DNA of 64,000 nucleotides from JBFHIZ01 sp963666475 (GTDB lineage Bacteria > Bacillota > Clostridia > Lachnospirales > Lachnospiraceae), in assembly GCA_963666475.2 (NCBI GenBank), contig CAXXJM010000001.1, forward strand, positions 744,001 through 808,000, read 5' to 3'. The first letter of the stretch is position 1. The number at the start of each line of letters is the position of its first letter. The position numbers were made by a program, and so were the translations under genes. The notes below the pieces were generated by a model that had not been told where the DNA came from, made no database searches, and saw only the letters and a program-made list of their open reading frames with translations. Below, piece by piece: positions 25,993 through 34,893 of the stretch.

Positions 25993-27918
25993 TTAAGTAT
26001 CATATAAATACTCCAACATAAGATTGGTATAGCTATGACGAATCAAATCAAAAGGGTCCATTTCTTGAAATGGATGCTCTTTCAAATCTTCAATGGCTTT
26101 CTCACAATCGATTTTTTCTTTATATAAATGTTTTGTATAGTTTGCAAGCCATTCATTCACAATTTCTTGTTCGACCTTTAAAAATCGACCTTTCATATCG
26201 ACACTTTGACGGCCTTTTCTTCGTTCTGTCAAAATGATTTCTGGAATCATGTCTTTCATGTATACTCTGATCAATCTTCTTTGAGCATCCTCTTTATTCA
26301 CCTGATCCAAAGGTATCTGAATACAAAATTCAATCATACGTTTGTCCCTGGTTGGGTCTCTTTGCAGAACCCCGGTATAAAGAGAATCTTTTTGCATCGA
26401 TTCTCCAGTCTGTCTGAGTGCTACATCTTCAAACAAGGAGTTTTTATAGAGTATATAATGATTCAATCCTTTTTCCCATCTACGTTGTTTGATTTTTAAT
26501 CGTTTTGTAGCACCGCTAGCATTTTGAAAAGACTCCATAACAAAGGTCAATCGATTTTGATTGGACTCTAGAGCAATTTTCTTGCTTGATGTACATGCTC
26601 TTTTTATGATATCCGTAAGCATTAATTTTCTGGACACACCTCTTTTTTTGTGTATGTATTCGATTTGCAAAAACAGCTTCCAAAATCTTCCCGTTTGAAA
26701 CAGATATACCAGATACTGAAACAAATCGCCCGAAGATACAGTGCCATTTCCAAGTGCACCAGTCAATAGTATTCTTGCACCTTTCTCCCTCGCCAATTTT
26801 GCGCCTTCATAAATCCAAAGAACATTTTGCACGGACTTATATGGAAATTCATGAATTTTCATATAAGTTGCTCGGTCAAACCATGCATTCATTTCTGGAA
26901 AGTCCATAAAATTGCATTGGATATTTGGGTACATCTTCTGCATTTCCTTAACGAGTTCTGATTCATTGGCAATTCCTCCTGGATCTTCTTCAAGTGCAAT
27001 GCTGGAGTCCGGTATGGAAGTAAAGGAATACAAGTCTTTTCCCTGTTTTTCTAAATGCATTGCTGCAAGAGCAGCGACCGATGCAGAATCCAGACCACCA
27101 CTCAAAAATATCGCTGTTTCACCTGACGAACGTAACGTATCTGCCACACAGGTTTCATAAAGTTTTAAAAAAGCTTGTTTATATTCCTGATCATTTTGAT
27201 ATCTAATTTTTCCGGGTTGCACTTTTGGTATCCAATAATGTCTTTTCTGAATCTCAACTTGTCCATCGTTGTCCATCGATACGATAATCTCTCTAGATGG
27301 TGCAATTCGGTATATTCCCTGTTTCGGGGTTTCTTCACCCTCTGTAAACATGACAAGTCCGTCTTGCCCAAGAAACTCAGCGATCCAACGTTCGTTCCAG
27401 ACAGGATTCGTCTGAAATTTTTCGACTGGCTTCATGAGTGAAGCAAAATATAAAATGGTTCCCTGTAGCATATAATACACGTATCGATTTCCAACGGCAT
27501 CACCGACCATTACCACTTCATTCATCACCGCGTTGTATTGGACAAATGCATATGCTCCCAGCATATGATCCAGGCTTTCCTTGATATTTCGATTATATAC
27601 CTGAAATAATATGGACCCATCTGGAGTCTTTGGATCGAGTTCCAAATCTTCTTCATCTTTTAACCAGTTAAGCAGTTCTGTGCGATTATCCAATACCACA
27701 TCCGCGGTCATATATAGTCCATGTTTGCTGAGCGGTAGCACTTCATCTTTGGCTTCCTCTGTAAAGTATTGAATCCCACATCCCATATATAAATTCTCTT
27801 CCAAAATTTCTTCCGTACGATCCAATGCACATTCCGAAAACATCTCACGCATGGATTTTGCATCCTGCTCTGGAATATTTTTTCCTGATAGATCTATAAT
27901 TCCCCAAATTGCTGACAT
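25993..27918 (-). CDS. Lasso peptide macrolactam synthetase C2 (asparagine synthetase-like)
   Basis: 641 aa. AsnB-type two-domain enzyme starting M-S-A, again lacking Cys2 of active glutaminases. The ATP-binding loop is IFLSGGLDSASV (about residues 262-273). It would activate Asp9 of A2/A3 and condense it with the core N-terminus. It overlaps the kinase gene upstream by 25 bp, so the two are translationally coupled. GGAGG is 7 nt before the start. The paralogue C1 at 640-2544 shares architecture but is clearly divergent in sequence, suggesting different substrate ranges. Confidence 0.9.
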   Translation of the reverse strand: MSAIWGIIDLSGKNIPEQDAKSMREMFSECALDRTEEILEENLYMGCGIQYFTEEAKDEVLPLSKHGLYMTADVVLDNRTELLNWLKDEEDLELDPKTPDGSILFQVYNRNIKESLDHMLGAYAFVQYNAVMNEVVMVGDAVGNRYVYYMLQGTILYFASLMKPVEKFQTNPVWNERWIAEFLGQDGLVMFTEGEETPKQGIYRIAPSREIIVSMDNDGQVEIQKRHYWIPKVQPGKIRYQNDQEYKQAFLKLYETCVADTLRSSGETAIFLSGGLDSASVAALAAMHLEKQGKDLYSFTSIPDSSIALEEDPGGIANESELVKEMQKMYPNIQCNFMDFPEMNAWFDRATYMKIHEFPYKSVQNVLWIYEGAKLAREKGARILLTGALGNGTVSSGDLFQYLVYLFQTGRFWKLFLQIEYIHKKRGVSRKLMLTDIIKRACTSSKKIALESNQNRLTFVMESFQNASGATKRLKIKQRRWEKGLNHYILYKNSLFEDVALRQTGESMQKDSLYTGVLQRDPTRDKRMIEFCIQIPLDQVNKEDAQRRLIRVYMKDMIPEIILTERRKGRQSVDMKGRFLKVEQEIVNEWLANYTKHLYKEKIDCEKAIEDLKEHPFQEMDPFDLIRHSYTNLMLEYLYDT

Positions 27919-28811
27919 GAATATTCCTCCACAAGATTTACGATTTCGTTGATGGTATCCCCTTCATGTGGTCTTCGAATCACATAGATTGAGATTTTCG
28001 ATGCAATTTTCAAGCAATGCTTTCCTATTTCAGCAGAATACTTGCTTTCTTCTAGTAAATGACGTAAAAAGAGGTTCCAGACACACGCATAATATTTGTC
28101 CATCCCGGAAAGCTCATCGAAAGCGACTAGTTCTTCCAAAGGATCTCGATGCAAGCCAAGTACAAACAAAGCTTTTACGGTCTTTGGTTCCAATGAAAAT
28201 TCTTTTTCATATGGCACATAATATTTATCTTTCATCTCACTGATATAGATTAGCTCATCCAAACGATATCCATGATTAAGAGCTTCCATTCTGGTCAGTT
28301 TCTGATATGGAAATCCTGCTTCTACTACAACATCTCCCTGCTCATTGATTCTTACGACCGATGCATCATCCGCCATAAAATCATATCCTCTCGCCAGAAG
28401 GTTTCTAGTCGTAGTCGATTTGCCGCTTCCGCTCTCTCCAGCCACAAGGATCGCATGATTTCCTTTACTAAGGACCGAACAATGAAACATCATTTCGCCT
28501 CTTTGCAAATGTAACATAGACAATCCAAATCCCAATAAAAAGGTCTTTAGGCTTGGAAGTTCCACATCTCCTTTTGGGGCATATTGTATCATATTCCCGT
28601 TCTCTACTTGCATGAACAGAGTAAAATTTGAAAGCCAGCTCGATGTTTCTCCAAACTCCCAATGATTGTTTTTATCCCACATGTCTTCCGGCATTTCACG
28701 TTTGAAAATTCGCACGTCGAGATTTTCTACCGGAACTTCCTTTGCAGGAACGAGCTCAGAAAACTCCAGATCGGAACCTATTATTTTTCCATAGAGTTTA
28801 TAGTAATTCAT
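27894..28811 (-). CDS. HPr kinase-like lasso precursor kinase K
   Basis: 305 aa with the P-loop GESGSGKSTTTRNLL (about residues 127-141) and downstream DFMADDASV, the HPr kinase/phosphorylase C-terminal core. There is no HPrK N-terminal domain. Homologues in paeninodin-type clusters phosphorylate the C-terminal serine of the precursor. All three precursors here end in Ser, which fits. Coupled to cyclase C2 by overlap. Substrate inferred from family and from the terminal serines. Confidence 0.85.
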   Translation of the reverse strand: MNYYKLYGKIIGSDLEFSELVPAKEVPVENLDVRIFKREMPEDMWDKNNHWEFGETSSWLSNFTLFMQVENGNMIQYAPKGDVELPSLKTFLLGFGLSMLHLQRGEMMFHCSVLSKGNHAILVAGESGSGKSTTTRNLLARGYDFMADDASVVRINEQGDVVVEAGFPYQKLTRMEALNHGYRLDELIYISEMKDKYYVPYEKEFSLEPKTVKALFVLGLHRDPLEELVAFDELSGMDKYYACVWNLFLRHLLEESKYSAEIGKHCLKIASKISIYVIRRPHEGDTINEIVNLVEEYSCQQFGEL

Positions 28812-28883
28812 ACATGTTCACCTTATGTTTTCTATCCTTCTTTTTGATTGTCGGTATCAAACTACACAAAACAAAGAACACAA

Positions 28884-28925
28884 ACAGTCAAAAAACATCC
28901 TGCAAGCAGGACGTTTTTTGACTGT
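28884..28925. terminator. Terminator between B2 and K
   Basis: 19-bp stem (ACAGTCAAAAAACATCCTG and its near-perfect complement), with A6/T6 inside the stem so it can act in both directions. It lies 10 bp past the B2 stop. Confidence 0.85.
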
Positions 28926-28934
28926 CCAAATAGA

Positions 28935-29372
28935 CTACGATTTAAATTTGCTTACAATTGCATATCCTGCGCCATTTCCTCCAGTAACATACATGTCACC
29001 AACTCGAAGCCATGCATGCGCAATCATTCTTTCTTCTTCTTTTCCGCAACCAAGATATAAGGTTGACGGAACCTCTTTTCTTTTCAACAAATGTTGTGCA
29101 GTTAATGCGCGGACAAGGCATTTGCTTTCCCAAGTCGTGCGACTACATGCATGATCTACCGCACGTGCCACGCGAAGTGCATATCGATATTGATTGGGTG
29201 TTGCTTCCGTCTCGGACTCTTCACCTTCCACTCCCCAATTTTTTTGAAGTTTTTTTGGATGAATCCACAATATCTGAAAACGATACACTGCAGAATAGCA
29301 AAAAGCTGCAATTGACAGTTTTTTATGATGATTATATTTTAAGAAGCGATACAATTTTTTTACTATTTTCAT
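28935..29372 (-). CDS. Lasso B2 protein: transglutaminase-like leader peptidase
   Basis: 145 aa. The Cys-His-Asp triad of the B2 family is visible: Cys in SKCLVRALTAQHLL, His in IAHAWLRVGD and a following Asp. The segment ARAVDHACSRTTWESKCLVR is characteristic of the lasso B2 family. It removes the leader after binding the RRE. It is the only B2 in the window, so it presumably matures A1 as well as A2 and A3. It follows the histidine kinase gene by 15 bp. Confidence 0.9.
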   Translation of the reverse strand: MKIVKKLYRFLKYNHHKKLSIAAFCYSAVYRFQILWIHPKKLQKNWGVEGEESETEATPNQYRYALRVARAVDHACSRTTWESKCLVRALTAQHLLKRKEVPSTLYLGCGKEEERMIAHAWLRVGDMYVTGGNGAGYAIVSKFKS

Positions 29373-29387
29373 ACAGTTCCTACTTAT

Positions 29388-30203
29388 CTACTGTTTATTT
29401 TGTGCAATTGGAATCAAAAAAGTAAATGTACTGCCCTTTTTCTCATTTCTCTGACACCAAATTTCTCCGCCATGCGCCTCTACAATGGATCTTGCTATGG
29501 ATAATCCCATCCCGCAGCCATCGCTCTCATTCGGTGTTCGGGCATATTCTTCTTTAAAGGTATGCATAAACACTTTACGTAAATTTTCTTCGGCGATTCC
29601 ATATCCGGTATCCATGATACTGATCTTTACAAATTGCTCACTAAAGGTCGTTGCAGTAAGCTTGATCTGACTACCTTCATCCGAATATTTTCTGGCATTG
29701 GTAAATATATTGCTTAAGACACGGACAATCATATTAACATCAATGTTTACCTCTACTGAAAACTCTTTCTTAAGGTCAATTGACATCTCCCGATCATGAA
29801 ATTTTGGATCGCTGCTCATTTCATAAAAAAACTCTTCCAACAAATAATCGATTCGTACAATTTCTCTTTTCATAGGATAGGAATTGGAAGTAATGGTAGA
29901 AAATAAAAACACATCATTGATCAGATGATTCAAATAGTTGGAACGTTTTTGAATGGATCCAAAAAGCTCAGATACTTCCTCTCGATTCCACTCTTCCATG
30001 GAATTTAAATATTCTATGATGTTATTGATTGCTGTAATTGGTGCTCTTAAATCATGCGAGATATTGGCTACAATTTCATTTTTTTCTTTTTGAGATTGAA
30101 TCAATTCTTTATTTTTTTGCTCAAGCTTTTGATTTGCCTTGAACAATGCTCTCGAAAGATCTTCTACTTTTATTTCGGGATGTATAAAATGTTGTTTTTT
30201 CAT
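29388..30203 (-). CDS. Soluble histidine kinase in the lasso operon
   Basis: 271 aa, no TM segments; short N-terminal coiled coil, then H-box ANISHDLRAPITAI, N-box VLSNIFTNARKYS, G1 DTGYGIAEE, G2 GCGMGLSIARS. Same layout as the kinase at 22528-23370, including the MKKQ(H/Q)F start. It is co-directional with B2 and lacks an adjacent response regulator; the orphan regulator at 17641-18321 is a candidate partner. A TTATAAT-type -10 lies about 45 bp upstream. Confidence 0.92.
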   Translation of the reverse strand: MKKQHFIHPEIKVEDLSRALFKANQKLEQKNKELIQSQKEKNEIVANISHDLRAPITAINNIIEYLNSMEEWNREEVSELFGSIQKRSNYLNHLINDVFLFSTITSNSYPMKREIVRIDYLLEEFFYEMSSDPKFHDREMSIDLKKEFSVEVNIDVNMIVRVLSNIFTNARKYSDEGSQIKLTATTFSEQFVKISIMDTGYGIAEENLRKVFMHTFKEEYARTPNESDGCGMGLSIARSIVEAHGGEIWCQRNEKKGSTFTFLIPIAQNKQ

Positions 30204-30305
30204 GGATTCTACTCATTTCTCATAAAACGGTTCACGGCTATTTCTATTATAAGTCCATAAAAGCAAATCGTCCACTAAGAAACTACAAGGATTCTTATCT
30301 TTCTT

Positions 30306-31685
30306 TTAAAATGCACCTTTTCTTCCAAGCAAACTAATCGCCGTTTTTAAGATGATTTTAAAATCAGTAAGTACGTTCCATTCATCAATATACATGGTGT
30401 CAAGTGCAACGATTTCATCAAAGTCCGTTATACTACTTCGTCCACTAATCTGCCACATTCCAGTAACACCTGGTTTGATGCTCATGCGTCGCCAATGATT
30501 TCTTTTGTAATGGGTGACTTCATCAAGTGTAGGTGGTCTAGTCCCAACCAAGGACATATCCCCCAGAAGTACATTAAAGAATTGAGGAAGTTCATCAATA
30601 CTCGTCTTACGAATGAATTTTCCTACCTTTGTAATTCTTGGATCGTCTTTCATTTTAAACATGAACTGATCTTTCATCTCGTTTTGTGTCATCAGATCTT
30701 TCTTTTTCGCTTCTGCATCAAGACACATACTACGGAATTTATACATATTAAAATGACGTCCATTTAATCCTACACGTTTTTGTTTAAAGATGACTGGCCC
30801 TTTCGATTCCAATCGAATTGCGATTGCCGCAATCAACATGATTGGTGAAAACAAAATGATTCCAAACAAAGCACCACCGATGTCTACAAGTCGTTTGAAA
30901 AGCAATTCTGGTTTATTTAAAGAAACCGTATGATATACAACCACCGGATATGTTCCAACACTGGATACATAGCGATGCGCTTCATCTACGTTATATTTAT
31001 TTTCAATCACATGAACAGTGATTCCCATATCAATGCAGGTATTGACGATTTCTTGAATATCCGTGTATTTTTCTACACGACTCATAATATAGATATGGTC
31101 TACTGCATGTTTATGTACCAGGTCTTCCAACTGGTCTACATGCCCAAGATATCCCTCGCACTCTGGTTCTTTGTAAGATACAAATCCGATTAATTCAAAC
31201 TCTTCATTGCTGCGATTCAAAAAATCAATAAATTTCTCATAGCAACTTACACTTCCAATAATGACAGCTCTTTGATGTTTGGTGAAGATTTTTCTTAATA
31301 CATAGTGTTCTAAGAAACCACTCCCCAGCAAAAAGAAATAACTTAAGATCAAATACCATGCCACAAAGTGATATTCATTGAGTTGCGAATCGGGGAAAAC
31401 AAGAAGTAGTCCAAAAATGGTCACTGCAATGAATACAGACAAAGAAGACCGTTTAATAAAACGATCCGGATAAAAAAACGTTGTGGAATTATAGATTCCC
31501 AGACTAAGTCCAGATAGAAAGTAAATGGTGACAAATGCTATTCCTATCCCAACAAATGGTATGATGGACTCTTCTTCAAAAATCTGGTTTCTAGATGCTG
31601 AAATCAGAAAAGCTACAATCGTGAAGAAGAAATCGCAAAATAAGTATCTGATATTCATACTTGCTCGCCAGTTAAATTTTCCCAT
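30306..31685 (-). CDS. Undecaprenyl-phosphate glycosyl-1-phosphate transferase (initiating enzyme)
   Basis: 459 aa polyprenyl glycosylphosphotransferase: four to five N-terminal helices, a Rossmann-like middle domain (VIIGSVSCYEKFIDFL), and the C-terminal catalytic domain. The latter has KRLVDIGGALFGIILFSPIM, YKFRSMCLDAEAKK, IDELPQFFNVLLGDMSLVGT and KPGVTGMWQISGR. It starts repeat-unit synthesis by loading the first sugar phosphate on the lipid carrier. It sits apart from the other EPS genes, on the far side of the lasso module, but shares their promoter type. Confidence 0.93.
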   Translation of the reverse strand: MGKFNWRASMNIRYLFCDFFFTIVAFLISASRNQIFEEESIIPFVGIGIAFVTIYFLSGLSLGIYNSTTFFYPDRFIKRSSLSVFIAVTIFGLLLVFPDSQLNEYHFVAWYLILSYFFLLGSGFLEHYVLRKIFTKHQRAVIIGSVSCYEKFIDFLNRSNEEFELIGFVSYKEPECEGYLGHVDQLEDLVHKHAVDHIYIMSRVEKYTDIQEIVNTCIDMGITVHVIENKYNVDEAHRYVSSVGTYPVVVYHTVSLNKPELLFKRLVDIGGALFGIILFSPIMLIAAIAIRLESKGPVIFKQKRVGLNGRHFNMYKFRSMCLDAEAKKKDLMTQNEMKDQFMFKMKDDPRITKVGKFIRKTSIDELPQFFNVLLGDMSLVGTRPPTLDEVTHYKRNHWRRMSIKPGVTGMWQISGRSSITDFDEIVALDTMYIDEWNVLTDFKIILKTAISLLGRKGAF

Positions 31686-31752
31686 GCACTTTTCCCCCCT
31701 TGCATGAAATTTGTAATCTTATATGATCCCCATCAACAGATACACTAGCATT

Positions 31753-31800
31753 ATTTTAGCTTTTTTTTTATTCCGAATTGGTTTTCTAACATATTTGTAA
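31753..31800 (-). promoter_or_regulatory. Regulated promoter of the initiating glycosyltransferase
   Basis: Minus strand: TTAC-N7-TTAG-A (31785-31800), 26 bp, TAAAAT (31753-31758). CTTACAAATATGTTAGA here is nearly the same as CTTACAGATTTGTTAGA at the lasso B1 promoter. Confidence 0.72.
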
Positions 31801-31914
31801 GATTATTTTTATGGAATTGATTGTATTCGACCATGAATCATAGTATTCTTGTTATAAAAATCAGACAATACGATAAAACGCATTTTAGAAAGGACATTTT
31901 TAGTATTATTAAAA

Positions 31915-32913
31915 ATGGAACAATTATATATGAATACTGATACAAACCCAAAACAAAATACAGATCAATTACAAAATACAGATCAACTACAAAATACAAA
32001 TCCAATACAAAATACAGACGCAATCACGGAAGACAACTTAGTGCAGAATAATAAGCATAAAGTAAAAACAAATCATGGCATCCCAAAGAGCACTTGGATT
32101 CGTCGAGCAATTCTTCTGGTTCTATTGATTCTTTTTCTTATCGGATTCAACCAAAGTCTGGATGTTACCTCTTTTGACTACTCAAACAGCGCAATTCCAG
32201 ATGCTTTTGAAGGTTACAAAATTGTATTAATCACCGATTTTCACTGTAAGACTTTAGGACATAATGAATCGACTTTAATCAATGCGATAAAAGATGCCGA
32301 ACCAGATCTCATAGTCATTACCGGAGATATGATCGATGAACAGCACGAAGATGTGACAGAGGTCTATCAGTTGTTAGAAGGAATTCACGATATTGCCCCT
32401 ATTTTTGCAGTCACTGGAAACAATGAATTTGATCCGATGGCTCCTTACACAAAGCTCGTCGAACTTTATTCCTATTATCGTGTACAATTGATTGATGATC
32501 AGCTCATTGAAATCGTCAAAGACGGAGCATCTTTCCGACTCTATGGTTTTAGTGCAGCGACCAATTATATCAAAAACGCACCCGAAAAACTCCCCACACC
32601 GGACCCTGCTTATTTCAATCTTGTCCTATACCACTATGGAAGTTCTTTTGATTATTTTGAAAATACCAATTACGATTTAGTCCTGGCCGGACATGTCCAT
32701 GGCGGACAGGTTCGACTTCCCTTCGTAGGAGGCGTATTTGGAAACAACTACAGTCACTTGGAACTATTTCCAAAATACACGGATGGCGTCTACACACTGG
32801 GTGATGTGACCATGATCCTTGGTCGCGGCCTTGGCGACTCCGGAGCCCCAAGATACAACAATCATCCTGAGCTTGTAGTCATTACACTACACGCCGGAGA
32901 TGCTGAAGAATAA
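31915..32913 (+). CDS. Membrane-anchored metallophosphoesterase with repetitive N-terminus
   Basis: 332 aa. Calcineurin-like metal sites: ITDFHCK, GDMID, GNNEF and GHVHGGQ, the order of the YkuE/YaeI group. One TM helix (AILLVLLILFLIGFN, about residues 64-80) precedes the catalytic domain, probably extracellular. The first 40 residues are an NTDQLQ-type tandem repeat. The RBS is weak (GAAAGG about 20 nt upstream), so the start could be at 31930. Substrate not known; no link to the EPS promoters is seen. Confidence 0.82.
   Translation: MEQLYMNTDTNPKQNTDQLQNTDQLQNTNPIQNTDAITEDNLVQNNKHKVKTNHGIPKSTWIRRAILLVLLILFLIGFNQSLDVTSFDYSNSAIPDAFEGYKIVLITDFHCKTLGHNESTLINAIKDAEPDLIVITGDMIDEQHEDVTEVYQLLEGIHDIAPIFAVTGNNEFDPMAPYTKLVELYSYYRVQLIDDQLIEIVKDGASFRLYGFSAATNYIKNAPEKLPTPDPAYFNLVLYHYGSSFDYFENTNYDLVLAGHVHGGQVRLPFVGGVFGNNYSHLELFPKYTDGVYTLGDVTMILGRGLGDSGAPRYNNHPELVVITLHAGDAEE
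31951..32022 (+). repeat. 18-bp tandem repeats encoding QNTDQL units
   Basis: About four copies of a CAAAATACAGATCAA-type unit, in frame within the metallophosphoesterase N-terminus; an 18-bp period keeps six residues per copy. Confidence 0.8.
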
Positions 32914-33276
32914 GCAAGACTGGATGCTGGCGCGGTTTCAGGTGCCGTTTTCTGGTGAAGTTTGCTAGCTAGGTTGGGGGTTTTAGTTTCGTTTTGGGGC
33001 TAGGTTGGGCAAATTACTTCGTAAATTACAATTTTTGACCAAATCCCTTCATTATCTCCGAATAATTGCATGTTTTCTATTTTGTTGGTCTCTTGACGAT
33101 TTATTTTTAAGAATCTGCCCAAACACCCTTAGCTTTTTGGAAATTTAAGTTCTTATAAAAAGCAAATTGCCCAATTCATATGTTTTAGTGACGCAATCAT
33201 AGAACAAAGCATCTTTCCTGCCTTGTCCTTTGGACAAATTACTTACCTGGAAGACCAAATTACCCAAATATATACA
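32914..33276. other. Intergenic stretch, no gene seen
   Basis: 363 bp with stops in all frames and no RNA-like structure I can recognise. Its first 100 bp are more GC-rich (G-runs), unlike the AT-rich rest. Short GGGCAAATT-type words recur here and near 35.1 kb, perhaps remnants of decayed sequence. Confidence 0.4.
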
Positions 33277-33368
33277 AAGTAACTATCTCTTATGTATATA
33301 AATATAGTTCCCCTTATATATAAGTAAATATCTCTTTTATATATAAATCTAGTTACCCATGTAGATAT
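33277..33368. repeat. Two-copy 45-bp imperfect direct repeat
   Basis: Unit begins AAGTAA(C/A)TATCTCTT and contains ATATAAAT(A/C)TAGTT; copies start at 33277 and 33322. Located just before the terminator of the HD-GYP gene. Confidence 0.7.
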
Positions 33369-33414
33369 AAAAAACTAGCAGGTATCATATGACAGATACC
33401 TGCTAGTTTTTTTT
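33369..33414. terminator. Bidirectional terminator
   Basis: 12-bp GC-containing stem ACTAGCAGGTATC / GATACCTGCTAGT with A-run and T-run on opposite sides. Confidence 0.85.
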
Positions 33415-33486
33415 TATTCCTATAAATTTTTATCTTGAATCAGTTAATGATCTTTACATCATTTTCGCTATATGTGTCTTTACACT

Positions 33487-34893
33487 CTATACATCTTTTT
33501 CCATTACTTCCACAAACAAGTCAACCAATTCCGGATCAAACTGTTTTCCACGATGTTTCAACAACTCTATAAATGCTTCATGTTTTGTTACACCTGCATG
33601 ATAGCTACGGTCACAAACCATCGCATCATATGCTTCTGCTATTGAAAGTACTCTTGCAAAAAGTGGAATTTCATCGCCCTTTAATCCCTTCGGATAACCT
33701 CCTCCATCCCAACGCTCATGATGTGCTAAAATATATTCAGCAATATCAGACATTTGATGAATCGTGCTCAGGATACGATAGCCAGCTTCTGGATGCTGTT
33801 GAACTTCTTTCTTTTCTTCCGTTGATAGCTTTTCATCTTTTTGTAATAACTGATCAGGAATCATGATCAAACCAATATCATGAAATAGTCCTAAAAGTTT
33901 TAGATTCTCAAGGTCTTTTCCTTCGAGTTTTAAGGCTTCTCCCATTCTTCCACAGAGCTCAGCAACACGTTTTGCATGCTCCTCTTCGCTTACATGTCGA
34001 TAATAGAAGTCATTCATAATATGATCAAGTACTTTTGATTTTACATCAGGACTTTCTACCAATTTTCTCTCGTACATTTTTGCTTCTGCAGTTTGAAATA
34101 CTTTTTCAAAACTAACATTATCATGGTACTTGGTATCTGTTCCACAAGAAATCGAAATTTCAATTCCGTTGATGTACTCTGTTTTGGTACGCTCTTTTAG
34201 AGCTTCCATATATTGCAAGGCTTCTTCATGAGTTACATTTGGCGAAATAATTACAAACTCATCTCCTGAAAGACGAGAAATAATATGGCCTTCTGCATAT
34301 ACCTCTTCCAAAACACAAGCAACTCTTTTTATATATGCATCACCCAGCATATGTCCCAGCGAATCATTTACCAATTTCAATCCATTGATATCCGCCATAG
34401 TTATACTGATCGGATAATTCTCGGACAAATCAAAACGGCATTTATTTTCTTCAACGTATCTGCGATTATACAACCCAGTAAGTTCATCATGCACGCTGAG
34501 ATATTCTAAGCGTTCTTCATACTCTCTTCGGTCTTGACAATCTCTGCAGACAACATGAAATACTTTATGATACCCCAATTTCATAAACGTCATCATAATC
34601 TCTACATGTTTCTGTTCATGTTCAGGTGTCAAAAAGATCCATTTGAACTTGCTAAATCCAATTTTTTTTGCTTGTTTTTTCTTTAACTCCCAATAGGTCA
34701 CTGTGTCCATCCCTTTTGGATGTTTATCTGGTGAATAGGAATAAAAACTAGACATCAAAATCTGACTCTTCGGAACTTCGAAAAGTCTGCAAGCAGCCTT
34801 ATTACAAGTTATGATTTTGTCATGTTCTACAATAAAAATAGCATCTGCAGAATTTGCAAATATTTTTTTGTACTGAATATCCCCTTTATTCAT
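33487..34893 (-). CDS. PAS-GGDEF-HD-GYP cyclic-di-GMP enzyme
   Basis: 468 aa. PAS-like domain (residues 5-115), then a GGDEF domain whose signature reads RLSGDEFVII (SGDEF variant), then a C-terminal HD-GYP phosphodiesterase with HDIGLIMIP, HHERWDGGGYPKGLKGDEIP and AEAYDAMVCDRSY. It probably degrades c-di-GMP; diguanylate cyclase activity of an SGDEF site is uncertain. No TM segments, so it reads a cytoplasmic cue. A c-di-GMP riboswitch about 11 kb away shows the messenger is used here. Confidence 0.92.
   Translation of the reverse strand: MNKGDIQYKKIFANSADAIFIVEHDKIITCNKAACRLFEVPKSQILMSSFYSYSPDKHPKGMDTVTYWELKKKQAKKIGFSKFKWIFLTPEHEQKHVEIMMTFMKLGYHKVFHVVCRDCQDRREYEERLEYLSVHDELTGLYNRRYVEENKCRFDLSENYPISITMADINGLKLVNDSLGHMLGDAYIKRVACVLEEVYAEGHIISRLSGDEFVIISPNVTHEEALQYMEALKERTKTEYINGIEISISCGTDTKYHDNVSFEKVFQTAEAKMYERKLVESPDVKSKVLDHIMNDFYYRHVSEEEHAKRVAELCGRMGEALKLEGKDLENLKLLGLFHDIGLIMIPDQLLQKDEKLSTEEKKEVQQHPEAGYRILSTIHQMSDIAEYILAHHERWDGGGYPKGLKGDEIPLFARVLSIAEAYDAMVCDRSYHAGVTKHEAFIELLKHRGKQFDPELVDLFVEVMEKDV

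Noticed and set aside
30246..30293. Regulated promoter with 26-bp geometry for the kinase/B2 operon
   Set aside because: TATAAT exists, but the half-sites at the required positions (AATC, TTTC) match too poorly; only an off-register TTAG is seen.
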